DNA of 64,000 nucleotides from Deltaproteobacteria bacterium (GTDB lineage: Bacteria; Myxococcota; UBA727; VGSZ01), in contig JADZDP010000104.1 in NCBI GenBank assembly GCA_020850995.1, forward strand, positions 1 to 64,000, given 5' to 3'. Positions 55,979-64,000 of this stretch are shown one piece after another. Position numbers and translations under genes: made by a program. How positions within the stretch are numbered: the first letter of the stretch is position 1; every line of letters begins with the position of its first letter. The notes under the pieces are model-generated. The model did no database searches, was not told where the DNA came from, and saw only the letters and a list, made by a program, of their open reading frames with translations.

Positions 55979-56527
55979 CTAGGGGGTACGACGCGATGCG
56001 TCAATGCGGCTCAGCTCGTCGCGATAGCGCCTCGAGGTCGCGACGTAATTCGCCCATCCCTTGTCGATGAGCGCGCGCTCCTTGGGGCTCACCGGACGGA
56101 TCACCTTGGCGGGTGACCCCATCACCACGCTGTGCGGCGGCACCACGGTGCCGCCGGTGATGAGCGCCCCCGCACCCACCAGCGAGCCGGTCCCGATGCG
56201 CGCGTTGTCGAGGATGATGGCGCCCATGCCGATGAGGCACTCGTCCTCGACGCTGCAGCCGTGCAGGATGACGCGGTGGCCGATGGTGCAGCGCTTGCCC
56301 ACCACGGTCTCGCTCAGGTCCTCGGTGAGGTGCACCACGCTGCCGTCTTGGATCGAGCTCTCGTCGCCGATGACGATGCGGCTGCGCATGTCGCCGCGCA
56401 GCACGGCGGTCGGCCACACGCTGGCGCGCGCGCCGATGGCGACGTGCCCGATGATGGTGGCGTCGGGGTGGACGAAGGCCTCGGGGTGAATGGCGGGCGC
56501 GAAGCCGTCGAAGGCGTGCATGCTCAT
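55979..56527 (-). CDS. Gamma carbonic anhydrase family (hexapeptide) protein
   Basis: 'VHPDATIIGHVAIGARASVWPTAVLRGDMRSRIVIGDESSIQDGSVVHL', 'CTIGHRVILHGCSVEDECLIGMGAIILDNARIG'. Confidence 0.93.
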   Translation of the reverse strand: MSMHAFDGFAPAIHPEAFVHPDATIIGHVAIGARASVWPTAVLRGDMRSRIVIGDESSIQDGSVVHLTEDLSETVVGKRCTIGHRVILHGCSVEDECLIGMGAIILDNARIGTGSLVGAGALITGGTVVPPHSVVMGSPAKVIRPVSPKERALIDKGWANYVATSRRYRDELSRIDASRRTP

Positions 56528-57117
56528 GGCGCGGGTCCTGGTGTCGGGGAGAGCAGGGCAGGACCCACCAGCTCGCGCGGGACGCCCTCGAAGCTCACGC
56601 GCTGCCCGGCTGCGAGCCCGCGTGCGCGCGCGCTGCCGGCGATGAGCTCGAGCACGTAGCGACTCGGCCGGGCCACGCGTCGCGACGCGGTGGTGGACGG
56701 CTCGGCGTTCTCCACGATGCCCGCGATGGTGCCGTCGTCGCTGATGAAGATCATGTCGAGCGGCAGGCGCGTGTTCTTCATCCAGAAGGACTGGATCTTC
56801 TCGCGCTCGAACACGAAGAGCATGCCGGCGTCGTCGTCGAGGCGCTCGCGGAACATCAGGCCGCGCTGCCGTTCGCCATCGGAGAGGGCCAGCTCCACGG
56901 GGAAGCGCAGCGGGCCGCTCGGCGTGTGCACCAGCACCACGCCACGGCGCTCGAAGTAGCCGGGCGGCGTCGCTTCGCTCGCGGTGGGATCGATCTGCGA
57001 ACGGCGCTCGCCCTTCGCCGTGGTTGCCGTCGTGGCGCCGGTGCCGTCGTCAGGTGCCGGCGCGGCGCATGCCACGGCGAACGCGATCAACAGGAGGGTG
57101 CGGCCGGCGCGATGCAC
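56524..57117 (-). CDS. DUF192 family lipoprotein
   Basis: 'FPVELALSDGERQRGLMFRERLDDDAGMLFVFEREKIQSFWMKNTRLPLDMIFISDDGTIAGIVENAEP'; GTG start with 'LLLIAFAVAC' lipobox inferred. Confidence 0.88.
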   Translation of the reverse strand: MHRAGRTLLLIAFAVACAAPAPDDGTGATTATTAKGERRSQIDPTASEATPPGYFERRGVVLVHTPSGPLRFPVELALSDGERQRGLMFRERLDDDAGMLFVFEREKIQSFWMKNTRLPLDMIFISDDGTIAGIVENAEPSTTASRRVARPSRYVLELIAGSARARGLAAGQRVSFEGVPRELVGPALLSPTPGPAP

Positions 57118-57172
57118 GCGCTCGGTATACAGCGCCGCTCGGCGGTGCGCGACCGAGCCTCGTTGCACGCGC

Positions 57173-58000
57173 TCAGCGCCCCGTGAAGCGCGCCGGCCGG
57201 CGCTCGGCGAAGGCGGCCACGGCTTCGCCGAGGTCCTCGGTGCCGAGGAACGCCGCATTCCAGGCAGCGACCTCGCGCAGGCCGCTCGCGATCTCACCCT
57301 CGATGCGGCGGTTCATCACGCGCTTGATGCCCTGCACTACCAGGGGTGGGTTGTCGGCGATCTGCTGCGCCAGCCGGTGCGCGCCGCTGAACAGCGCGTC
57401 GTCGTCGGCGAACACCTCGGACACCAGGCCCAATGCCAGCGCGCGGTTCGCGTCGATGTCCTTGCCGGTGAACGCCAGCTCGCGCGTGGCCGCCTCGCCG
57501 ATCAGGTGGGGCAGGTACTGCAAGCTGCCCACGTCGGCCACGATGGCGAGCTTGACCTCGCGCAGCGAGAAGCGCGCCCCCCCCGAGCACACGCGCAGGT
57601 CGGCGGCAGCAGCCAGGTCGAGCCCGCCGCCGATGCACCAGCCGTGCACGGCGGCCACCACCGGCTTCTTGCAGGAGAACACCGCGTGCAGCGCGCGCTG
57701 CATGCCCTCGATGACGTCAAGCAGGCGGGCGCGCTCGACGGCGGCGGCGCCGGGCGCGGCCAGCGCACCGAGCTCGCCGGCCATGGCCAAGAGATCGAGG
57801 CCGTAGCAGAAGGCCGCGCCGGAGCCGCGCAACAGCACCACGCGCACCTCGTCGTCGCGACCGAGCTCGCTGAAGAGCTGTGGGCACTCGCGCCAGAAGT
57901 CGGGGCCCATCGCGTTGCCCTTGCCGGGGCCGCGCAGCGTCACCGTGGCGACGTGGTCGGCGACGGCGCGATCGAACGCGAGGTAACGAGCTTGGTCCAT
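57173..58000 (-). CDS. Enoyl-CoA hydratase/isomerase family protein
   Basis: 'VATVTLRGPGKGNAMGPDFWREC', 'VVLLRGSGAAFCYGLDLLAM', 'KKPVVAAVHGWCIGGGLDLAAAADLRVCSGGARFSLREVKLAIVADVGSLQYLPHLIG'. Confidence 0.95.
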   Translation of the reverse strand: MDQARYLAFDRAVADHVATVTLRGPGKGNAMGPDFWRECPQLFSELGRDDEVRVVLLRGSGAAFCYGLDLLAMAGELGALAAPGAAAVERARLLDVIEGMQRALHAVFSCKKPVVAAVHGWCIGGGLDLAAAADLRVCSGGARFSLREVKLAIVADVGSLQYLPHLIGEAATRELAFTGKDIDANRALALGLVSEVFADDDALFSGAHRLAQQIADNPPLVVQGIKRVMNRRIEGEIASGLREVAAWNAAFLGTEDLGEAVAAFAERRPARFTGR

Positions 58001-58086
58001 CAACCCTCCGCGCGCAGCAGTAGCGCATCTGTCTCGATGGAGCGAGCGACCTGGAGGGCTGCACGGGCTGTCGCTCGCGAGGCTGC

Positions 58087-58800
58087 TCAGCGAGGGCGGC
58101 ACTGGTCGTCAGCGCAGGCGTAGCCGGGGGCTGGGCAGAGGTCCTCCTCGAGAATGCAGTTGCCGGTGCAGTAGGGATCGACCGTGTCGCCGTTCGCGTC
58201 GACGTTGGTGCACGACAGGCCGTAGCAGCGGCGCTCGATGGGCGTGCCATCCAGGCCGGCCTCGAGGTCGCAGGGCGTGCCGATCCTCACGGTACACAGG
58301 CCCAGGCTGCAGCGCTCGTCGTCGCCGCAGTCTCGGTTCTCCTCGCAGCGCTGCGCGCACAGGCTCTCGTCGAGGACGGTGCCGAGGTCGCAGGCCTCGT
58401 CAGGGTCGCAGTCGTCGTCGGTGGTACAGCGGGCGCGCATCTGGGTCTCGTCACAGTCGCCGCAGGTGAGCGCGTCGCAAAACGGTCCCATATACAGGCG
58501 GGCCGCGATGCAACGGTTGGTCTGGGGGTCGCAGCACTCGTCGTCGTCGCAGTCGTCGACGCTGCCGCACAGCGGCGCGCGCAAGGTGTCGTCGTCGGCC
58601 AGGCAGGTGCCGGCCAGCACGGGACAGCCGGTCTCGAAGGAGCGCGCCACGCGGCAGACGCTGTCGCCACGGCAGTCGCTGTTCGCGTTGCAGCCGCCCG
58701 CTAGCAGGCAGGGATCGGGGCAGCCGCCGCCGACGACTACGAGCGTCAGCGCGACGACGCAAAGGGCCCATCTCGACCAAGGTTCCATGGGATCCCTCAT
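58087..58800 (-). CDS. Cys-rich secreted lipoprotein
   Basis: 'MRDPMEPWSRWALCVVALTLVVVGGGC' lipobox; repeated 'C..D.DCD.DE.CD' Cys pairs. Confidence 0.75.
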   Translation of the reverse strand: MRDPMEPWSRWALCVVALTLVVVGGGCPDPCLLAGGCNANSDCRGDSVCRVARSFETGCPVLAGTCLADDDTLRAPLCGSVDDCDDDECCDPQTNRCIAARLYMGPFCDALTCGDCDETQMRARCTTDDDCDPDEACDLGTVLDESLCAQRCEENRDCGDDERCSLGLCTVRIGTPCDLEAGLDGTPIERRCYGLSCTNVDANGDTVDPYCTGNCILEEDLCPAPGYACADDQCRPR

Positions 58801-58820
58801 TCCAGCCGCGCGCGCTTGGC

Positions 58821-59480
58821 TCAAGGAGGTGCGGCCGCAAAGGGGTCGGCCAGGAGGCTCGCGTCTCGCACCGCGCAGCCGTCTGGGTCGAGGCGCAGGG
58901 CGATGACGCGCGGCTCCACGAAGGCGACCTGGAGCTCCCCCGGCGCCGTGCACTCGCCGGTCTGCACCCGCCGCGTCGTCGTCACCGGCACCGTGCGGGT
59001 CTGCGGCACCTGCACGGTGCGGCTGCACAGCAGGCTGTAGTTGTAGCCGGAGCAGGGGACCATCTGCGTCTGGCTCACCATGACCGTTTGGGTCTGCATC
59101 GTCGTCACCGTGTCGATGCGGTAGGTCTCGATATGCAGCTCGAGGCTGTGGGAGCCAAAGGGGATGGTCAGGCGCGCCGCGGCGCTGGCGGGGCCAAGCT
59201 CGGTGGCGCCGACGCCGTCGAGCAGCAGGCGCGCTTGCCACAGGCCCTCGGGCGCGTCTTCGACGACGATGTCGATGTCCACGCCGGGCGGCGGGCCGCG
59301 CGTCTCCACGATCGCCGCGGGGCGCTCGCGCGCGGGCTGCCGCGCGCCCCACGACGACGCGCACGCGACGCCTCCGAGGCCGAGCAGCAGGGACATCAGC
59401 AGCCCTGCGGCGCGCGCGCCACCACCGCTGCCGCTCTCCGATCGGGTGGCTGCGGCGTGACGCTGCGTGCCAGGAGCCAT
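58821..59480 (-). CDS. Lipoprotein of unknown function
   Basis: Internal lipobox 'LLMSLLLGLGGVAC'; no recognised domain; same strand as the Cys-rich lipoprotein. Confidence 0.55.
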   Translation of the reverse strand: MAPGTQRHAAATRSESGSGGGARAAGLLMSLLLGLGGVACASSWGARQPARERPAAIVETRGPPPGVDIDIVVEDAPEGLWQARLLLDGVGATELGPASAAARLTIPFGSHSLELHIETYRIDTVTTMQTQTVMVSQTQMVPCSGYNYSLLCSRTVQVPQTRTVPVTTTRRVQTGECTAPGELQVAFVEPRVIALRLDPDGCAVRDASLLADPFAAAPP

Positions 59481-59524
59481 GGCACCACTTTGTCGGGCGC
59501 GCGCCGTGCTGTTAAGGGCGGTCT

Positions 59525-61021
59525 ATGCATGGTCCTTGGATCGGTGTGCGGGCGGTCACCATCGCCATCGTTGGGTGCGCGGCGATGCCCGGTGCCGCGG
59601 CCGGCACCGTTGCGCCGCCGCCTGACCGGCTCATCGTCCTCGACGTCCACAGCGCGGGCGAGGGCCTCTCTGCCGGCACGCGCGCGGGCCTGCTGCACGC
59701 GCTGGTCGCCGAGTGCCAGGCGCAGACCAAGCTCGAGGTCACCTCGGTGGAGGAGCTGCGCCGGGCGCTCGACCTCGAGGCCGACCGCCAGCAGATCGGG
59801 TGCAAGGACGCGTCCTGTGCCACCGAGATCGCGGACGCCTACGGAGCGCGCTTCGTGCTCTTCACCTCGGTGGCTCGGCTCGGCGCGAGCTGGTCACTGA
59901 CGACCTCGCTGTTCGACTCTCGCGAGGCGCGCGTGATCGGACGGGGCATGAGCCGCGCCAATGGCGTGGCGCGGCTCGCCGAGGGCATCGGCACGGCCGT
60001 GGCGGAGAGCTTGGGCCCGCTGGCCACGCGACCGAGCAGGGCAGGGCCCCTCGGGGAGGGCGGGCCGCGCGGGCCTGCACCCGTCGCTGGCACAGCCGCG
60101 CCGGTCGCCCGCGCCACGCTGCGGCCAGACCAGGTACCGCTCGAGGCCGAGCCGCTCACGGCCTACGACGCCCGGCGCTGCGTCTACGACGACGACGCGG
60201 GGGCCTGGAGCTGCGGCGCGCGCCGCGTGCCGGTGGCGATCGCGCGCCACGGTAGCAGCGCCACCACCGGCGAGGTCCGCTTCACCGTCGATCTCTCGCG
60301 CGGCTGTCCGAGCGGCGTCGACGTCGAGATCGACGGTGGCGAGCAGGGCGCCTCCGTGACGTGGAGTGAGGCGGCCGCCCAGTACGACGGCGTGGCCGTG
60401 GCGCTCAAGCCGCGCTCGGGGGTGTCGGCCGCGGTGCGCATCCCGCCGGGGAGCGCGGGCCGGGAGTCGCTGTTGATCGCAGGAGGTTGCCTCGGCAGCG
60501 GCGATCTGCCCGCCGACAAGGCCAGCGACTCCGCTGCCATCTCCATCCCCTTCATCGTCGACGGCGCGGCCGCGTCCGCGATCTGGGTGCGCCGGCGCGC
60601 CTGGGAGGAGCGCGCGGAGGCGGAGCTGCTCGCGCTCGTGCCCGAGCCCCCGTTGCCGCTGAAGCCCGACGCGCTCGTCGACGATCCACCCGGCTCTCCC
60701 TTCCTGCTCGGGGGGCTGACGCTCGGTCTGCTCTCGTCGGCCGCGGTGGGCACGGCGGTGGGGGCGTGGGTCATGCCCAAGAGCTCCACCGCTGAGCAGC
60801 GCCTCCTCGTGGGCGCCGGCTACGGGGGCGTGGGCCTGTGCTGCCTGGCAACGCCGGCGGCCATCCTCGGCGCCATCGTCGACGCCGCGCGCAGCTCCGA
60901 CTACGCGAGCAAGGCCGACGCGTCGGCGGCGTGGCGCTACGCTGAGCGCAAGCGGGCGGCCTGGGCGCGGCGCGGCGACGGTGGCTCCGGTGCTGCGGAT
61001 CGCGCGTCCTCCCCGAGGTAG
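59525..61021 (+). CDS. Secreted/membrane protein with CsgG/TolB-N-like module
   Basis: 'LIVLDVHSAGEGLSAGTRAGLLHALVAECQAQTKLEVTSVEELRRALDLEADRQQIGCKDASCATEIADAYGARFVLFTS' matches the module in the two PEGA proteins; C-terminal TM segments. Confidence 0.75.
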   Translation: MHGPWIGVRAVTIAIVGCAAMPGAAAGTVAPPPDRLIVLDVHSAGEGLSAGTRAGLLHALVAECQAQTKLEVTSVEELRRALDLEADRQQIGCKDASCATEIADAYGARFVLFTSVARLGASWSLTTSLFDSREARVIGRGMSRANGVARLAEGIGTAVAESLGPLATRPSRAGPLGEGGPRGPAPVAGTAAPVARATLRPDQVPLEAEPLTAYDARRCVYDDDAGAWSCGARRVPVAIARHGSSATTGEVRFTVDLSRGCPSGVDVEIDGGEQGASVTWSEAAAQYDGVAVALKPRSGVSAAVRIPPGSAGRESLLIAGGCLGSGDLPADKASDSAAISIPFIVDGAAASAIWVRRRAWEERAEAELLALVPEPPLPLKPDALVDDPPGSPFLLGGLTLGLLSSAAVGTAVGAWVMPKSSTAEQRLLVGAGYGGVGLCCLATPAAILGAIVDAARSSDYASKADASAAWRYAERKRAAWARRGDGGSGAADRASSPR

Positions 61022-61069
61022 ACGCCGCGCACGACAGCGCAACGGCGCCGGAACCCGCGTGGCCCCTCG

Positions 61070-62059
61070 GTGGTCTATCTCTTCGGCATGCCTCGCACCG
61101 GCACTCCCTGGCCCTTCGGCATCCTCTCCCTCGGCGTGCTGTGCGCTGCGCTCGTCCACGCGCCGCCACTCCACGCGACGCCGCTCTTCGCCATCGACGT
61201 CGACATGGCGCGGATCATCCTGTTCACGGCCGATGGCGGACCACCGGCCGCGGCCGCGCGCTGCGCCGAGGGCACGGCGCAGGCGCAGATCGACTGCCTG
61301 CTCGGCGTGCGCTTCGCGTCCGACGCCAAGGCCGCGCGCATCGCGCGCGAGATGTACGCGGCGACGGGCTCCGTCGCCGGCCTCTTGCCGGCGCAAGACT
61401 TTGACGGTGCCTATCGCGGCAAGCTCAAGCTCGTGCCGCACCTGCCCGTGCGCGATCAGCGCCAGCACCTCGCGTGGCTCGCCGCTGCCCTCAGCGATAT
61501 CGACGCGGTCTACGGCGAGCTCGCTCGCATGGGCGCGCTCGACTACCGGTGGACCGACTTCGACCTGCGCTTCTTTCGCTCGCTCAAGCGCCGTACGCCC
61601 TCGGCGGTGGCGCAGGGCTGGCGCATCTCCTACAACGTCGCGGGCTCGCTGTTCACGTCCGAGGCGCGCGTGCGCGAGACCCTGGCGCACGAGATCTTCC
61701 ACTTGAACGACGACACGCCGGGCGGTCGCTGGTCCGAGCGCGCGCTCAGCGCCATCTACCGGCGCATCCTGGTGAAGTGCGACCTGCACGATCTCGAGTG
61801 TCTGGCGCCATTCGCGCCCGACTCCATCGTGGTGCGCGTCAAGGGCGGCACCTACTACTCCTTCATGCCCGACAACGGCGTCACCGAGTACGCCGCCGAT
61901 CTGGCCAAGCGCTATTTCGTCGAGCAGCGCACGGTGATGCGCGGCGGCACGGTGAAGAAGCCCTTCAAGTGCCTCACCCCAGAGAACGCCGAGGCGTGGG
62001 CGCTGCTCATCGAGCGCTTCTACGGAAGTGTCGACCGCGTGCCGGCCTGCGGCGCGTGA
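61070..62059 (+). CDS. Secreted protein with HExxH motif; putative metallopeptidase-like
   Basis: 'FTSEARVRETLAHEIFHLNDDTPGGRWSERALSAIYRRI' and signal-like N-terminus; start may be ATG 61088. Confidence 0.65.
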   Translation: MVYLFGMPRTGTPWPFGILSLGVLCAALVHAPPLHATPLFAIDVDMARIILFTADGGPPAAAARCAEGTAQAQIDCLLGVRFASDAKAARIAREMYAATGSVAGLLPAQDFDGAYRGKLKLVPHLPVRDQRQHLAWLAAALSDIDAVYGELARMGALDYRWTDFDLRFFRSLKRRTPSAVAQGWRISYNVAGSLFTSEARVRETLAHEIFHLNDDTPGGRWSERALSAIYRRILVKCDLHDLECLAPFAPDSIVVRVKGGTYYSFMPDNGVTEYAADLAKRYFVEQRTVMRGGTVKKPFKCLTPENAEAWALLIERFYGSVDRVPACGA

Positions 62060-64000
62060 TCAGTCGGTCGCGCCGCCTGGTCCCGGATCGGGGTCGCCTC
62101 CAGGGTCGCCGTCTTTGTTGTGCACCAGCAGCGCGAGCGGCGACACGAAGTAGCGGTGCGGCCCCGCCACCTCCAGGTTGAAGACGGCGAACGAGCCGTC
62201 CAAGCGCTCCGTGGCCTCCACGCGCGCGCTGCTGCCGCGCAAGGTGACCAGCGCGTCACCCGGCGTCACCTCGGCGGCGCGCGTGAAGCCGCGGCCGAGC
62301 ACGAAGAAGGGGTGCTCGTCGGTGGTGCGCACCTCGACGCCGTCGACGCGCAGGATGCGCAGGTGGTCGGAGGCGCGCTGCCAGGTGCGCGAGATGGTGG
62401 CTGCACGGCCAGCGCTCGGCTCGCCAGCCAACACCTGGTCACCGACGGCGAGCTCCTCGATGACGCGGGCGCCGCGCGGCGTTGCCACCGTGGTCCCCGC
62501 GACGAAGCAGGACCCGCCCGTGGGCCGGCGACAGTTCGCCTCGCAGCCATCACCGTTGTTCGTGTTGCCGTCGTCGCACTGCTCATTCAGCTCCACGCGC
62601 CCGTTGCCGCACAGCTCGATGCGGCAGAGCGCGTCGCAACCGTCACCGCTGACAGCGTTGTCGTCGCACTCTTCTGCGCCGGTCATCACGCCGTTGCCGC
62701 AGCGGGTGACCGTGCAGTTGGCGTCGCAGCCGTCGCCGTTTGTGATGTTGGCGTCGTCGCACTCCTCGCTATCCTCGACGCGCCCGTTGCCGCACTGCTC
62801 GGCGCGGCAGTGACGATCGCAGCCGTCGCCGATCCCGATGTTGCCGTCGTCGCACTCCTCCTCGGGATCGAGGAAGCGGTCGCCGCAGATGTCTTCGGTG
62901 GGGCCAAAGCTGCACTCGGTGACCACGCCGTCGACCAGGAAGGTGCCGCCCACCACGGCGCCCTGCAGGGCGTGCTCGTCGCAGCTCGCCCGCGAGCCCA
63001 ACGTGGTGAAGTCGCGCCCGCGCACCAGTACGACCGCGAGCGTGGCCATGGCCTCGACGCAGACGCTCTCGATGCACTGCTCGCCGATGGTGCCGTCGCA
63101 GTCGAACGAGCCCACGCAGGCCTGCTTCGCGCGCCGCTGACCCGCGCTCGGGCTCTTGTTGCTGCCGACGCCGATGAAGCTCTCTGACGACGCCAGCCCG
63201 GTCACGCCGCTGCCGAGGATGCCGATGCGCGCGGCGTGATCGACGGGGGTGAGGAAGTTGTTGAGCTGCGCGCGATCGCTCTTGTCCTGCAAGCTCATGC
63301 CCGGCACCGCGTTCAGCCAGCGCTCTCGTCCGCGCGTCCCTTCGGTCGCGCCGCTCGGCACCGTGTCGAGCGCGAGCGTGGTCTCGACGATGGCGTGGTG
63401 CAGCGAGGGGAGGGGCGCTTCCCCGTCGCGGACCAGGCGCGCGCGCACGTAGCGGAACTCGCCCGTGGGCAGCTCCTGGCCATTCAGCACGGTGAAGGGG
63501 GAGAAGCCGACCAGCAGCTCACTGACCGGCGTCAGGTGGAAGCTGGCCAGCTTCGACTCCACCACGTCGACAAGCTCGGGAGCCTCGGCGTTGACCGGCA
63601 GCGTGGATGTCCAGTGGAACGCGTCGTACGCGAAGGTGCTGCTCCTGCCGTCGGCGCGCAGCGCCAGGGTCCATCCGCCCCCCGCGGTGCTCATGTCGCA
63701 GAAGGCCAGGAAGGCCGTGTCCTCGATGCCGGGCTCGGGATCGATCACGTACACGTCGTCGCCCCTGCCCTCGCCGGCGTTCAGGATGTGCGCGCAGCTC
63801 TCGCGGCTGGTGCTCACGATGGTGATGGTCGACTCCGGGCTCGCGAGCAGGTCATCCTTCACCACCAGCGTGAACGAGTCCGACAAGAAGGCGTCGGATC
63901 CGTCTTTCACGAACGTGAGCCGCGCCGGGTCCGTGGCCTCGACTACCAGGCGCCCATGGCTCGGCTGACGAATGACTCCGACCTCAGAGAGCGGATCGCC
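62060..64000 (-). CDS. Surface protein with fibrinogen-C-like region, Cys-rich (DUF4215-like) repeats and C-terminal Hint domain (5' end beyond window)
   Basis: ORF stays open to the right edge. 'SCAHILNAGEGRGDDVYVIDPEPG..FCDMSTAGGGWTL', four 'CGNG....EECDD.N...GDGCD..C' repeats, 'CFVAGTTVATPRGARVIEELAVGDQVLAG..EHPFFVLGRGF..ALLVHN'. Confidence 0.85.
   Translation of the reverse strand, partial: GDPLSEVGVIRQPSHGRLVVEATDPARLTFVKDGSDAFLSDSFTLVVKDDLLASPESTITIVSTSRESCAHILNAGEGRGDDVYVIDPEPGIEDTAFLAFCDMSTAGGGWTLALRADGRSSTFAYDAFHWTSTLPVNAEAPELVDVVESKLASFHLTPVSELLVGFSPFTVLNGQELPTGEFRYVRARLVRDGEAPLPSLHHAIVETTLALDTVPSGATEGTRGRERWLNAVPGMSLQDKSDRAQLNNFLTPVDHAARIGILGSGVTGLASSESFIGVGSNKSPSAGQRRAKQACVGSFDCDGTIGEQCIESVCVEAMATLAVVLVRGRDFTTLGSRASCDEHALQGAVVGGTFLVDGVVTECSFGPTEDICGDRFLDPEEECDDGNIGIGDGCDRHCRAEQCGNGRVEDSEECDDANITNGDGCDANCTVTRCGNGVMTGAEECDDNAVSGDGCDALCRIELCGNGRVELNEQCDDGNTNNGDGCEANCRRPTGGSCFVAGTTVATPRGARVIEELAVGDQVLAGEPSAGRAATISRTWQRASDHLRILRVDGVEVRTTDEHPFFVLGRGFTRAAEVTPGDALVTLRGSSARVEATERLDGSFAVFNLEVAGPHRYFVSPLALLVHNKDGDPGGDPDPGPGGATD

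Noticed and set aside
59894-61789. 631-aa minus-strand ORF
   Set aside because: Antisense to 59525-61021 and 61070-62059, which have signal peptides and recognisable motifs.

Overview
High-GC chromosomal window. Gene content (IPT/TIG and NHL surface proteins, Cys-rich 'CGNG..E.CDDGN' repeats, Cys-Gly-Cys + TM + Arg C-terminal anchors, many lipoproteins) suggests a Myxococcota/deltaproteobacterial-type genome; this is inference. I support about 41 protein-coding genes. Housekeeping parts include queA-tgt-yajC-secD, an exbB-exbD-exbD-MMPL block, cysK, proS, mqo-like, an acyl-CoA synthetase, enoyl-CoA hydratase and gamma carbonic anhydrase. Accessory parts are mostly secreted or surface proteins. 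No rRNA, tRNA, CRISPR array, prophage or intact transposase was recognised. Most interesting signals: (1) two paralogous two-gene cassettes pairing a PEGA-type protein with a giant TIG-repeat lipoprotein, plus a third homologue of the PEGA partner's N-terminal module elsewhere; (2) five in-phase 13-bp repeats in the divergent promoter upstream of a TetR/diiron-protein operon; (3) a ~160-bp nested palindromic element with a second copy of its core at the left window edge whose hairpin stem differs in a compensatory way; (4) a 31-codon miniature of an acyl-CoA synthetase gene that keeps its start context and C-terminal codons and overlaps queA; (5) a structured, terminator-ended intergenic region at 42.2-42.5 kb; (6) no secF after yajC-secD; (7) a Hint (hedgehog/intein-like) domain at the end of a Cys-rich surface protein with no toxin payload; (8) three neighbouring exported proteins with acidic spacers encoded by short tandem DNA repeats. 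All calls come from reading the sequence; no searches were run.
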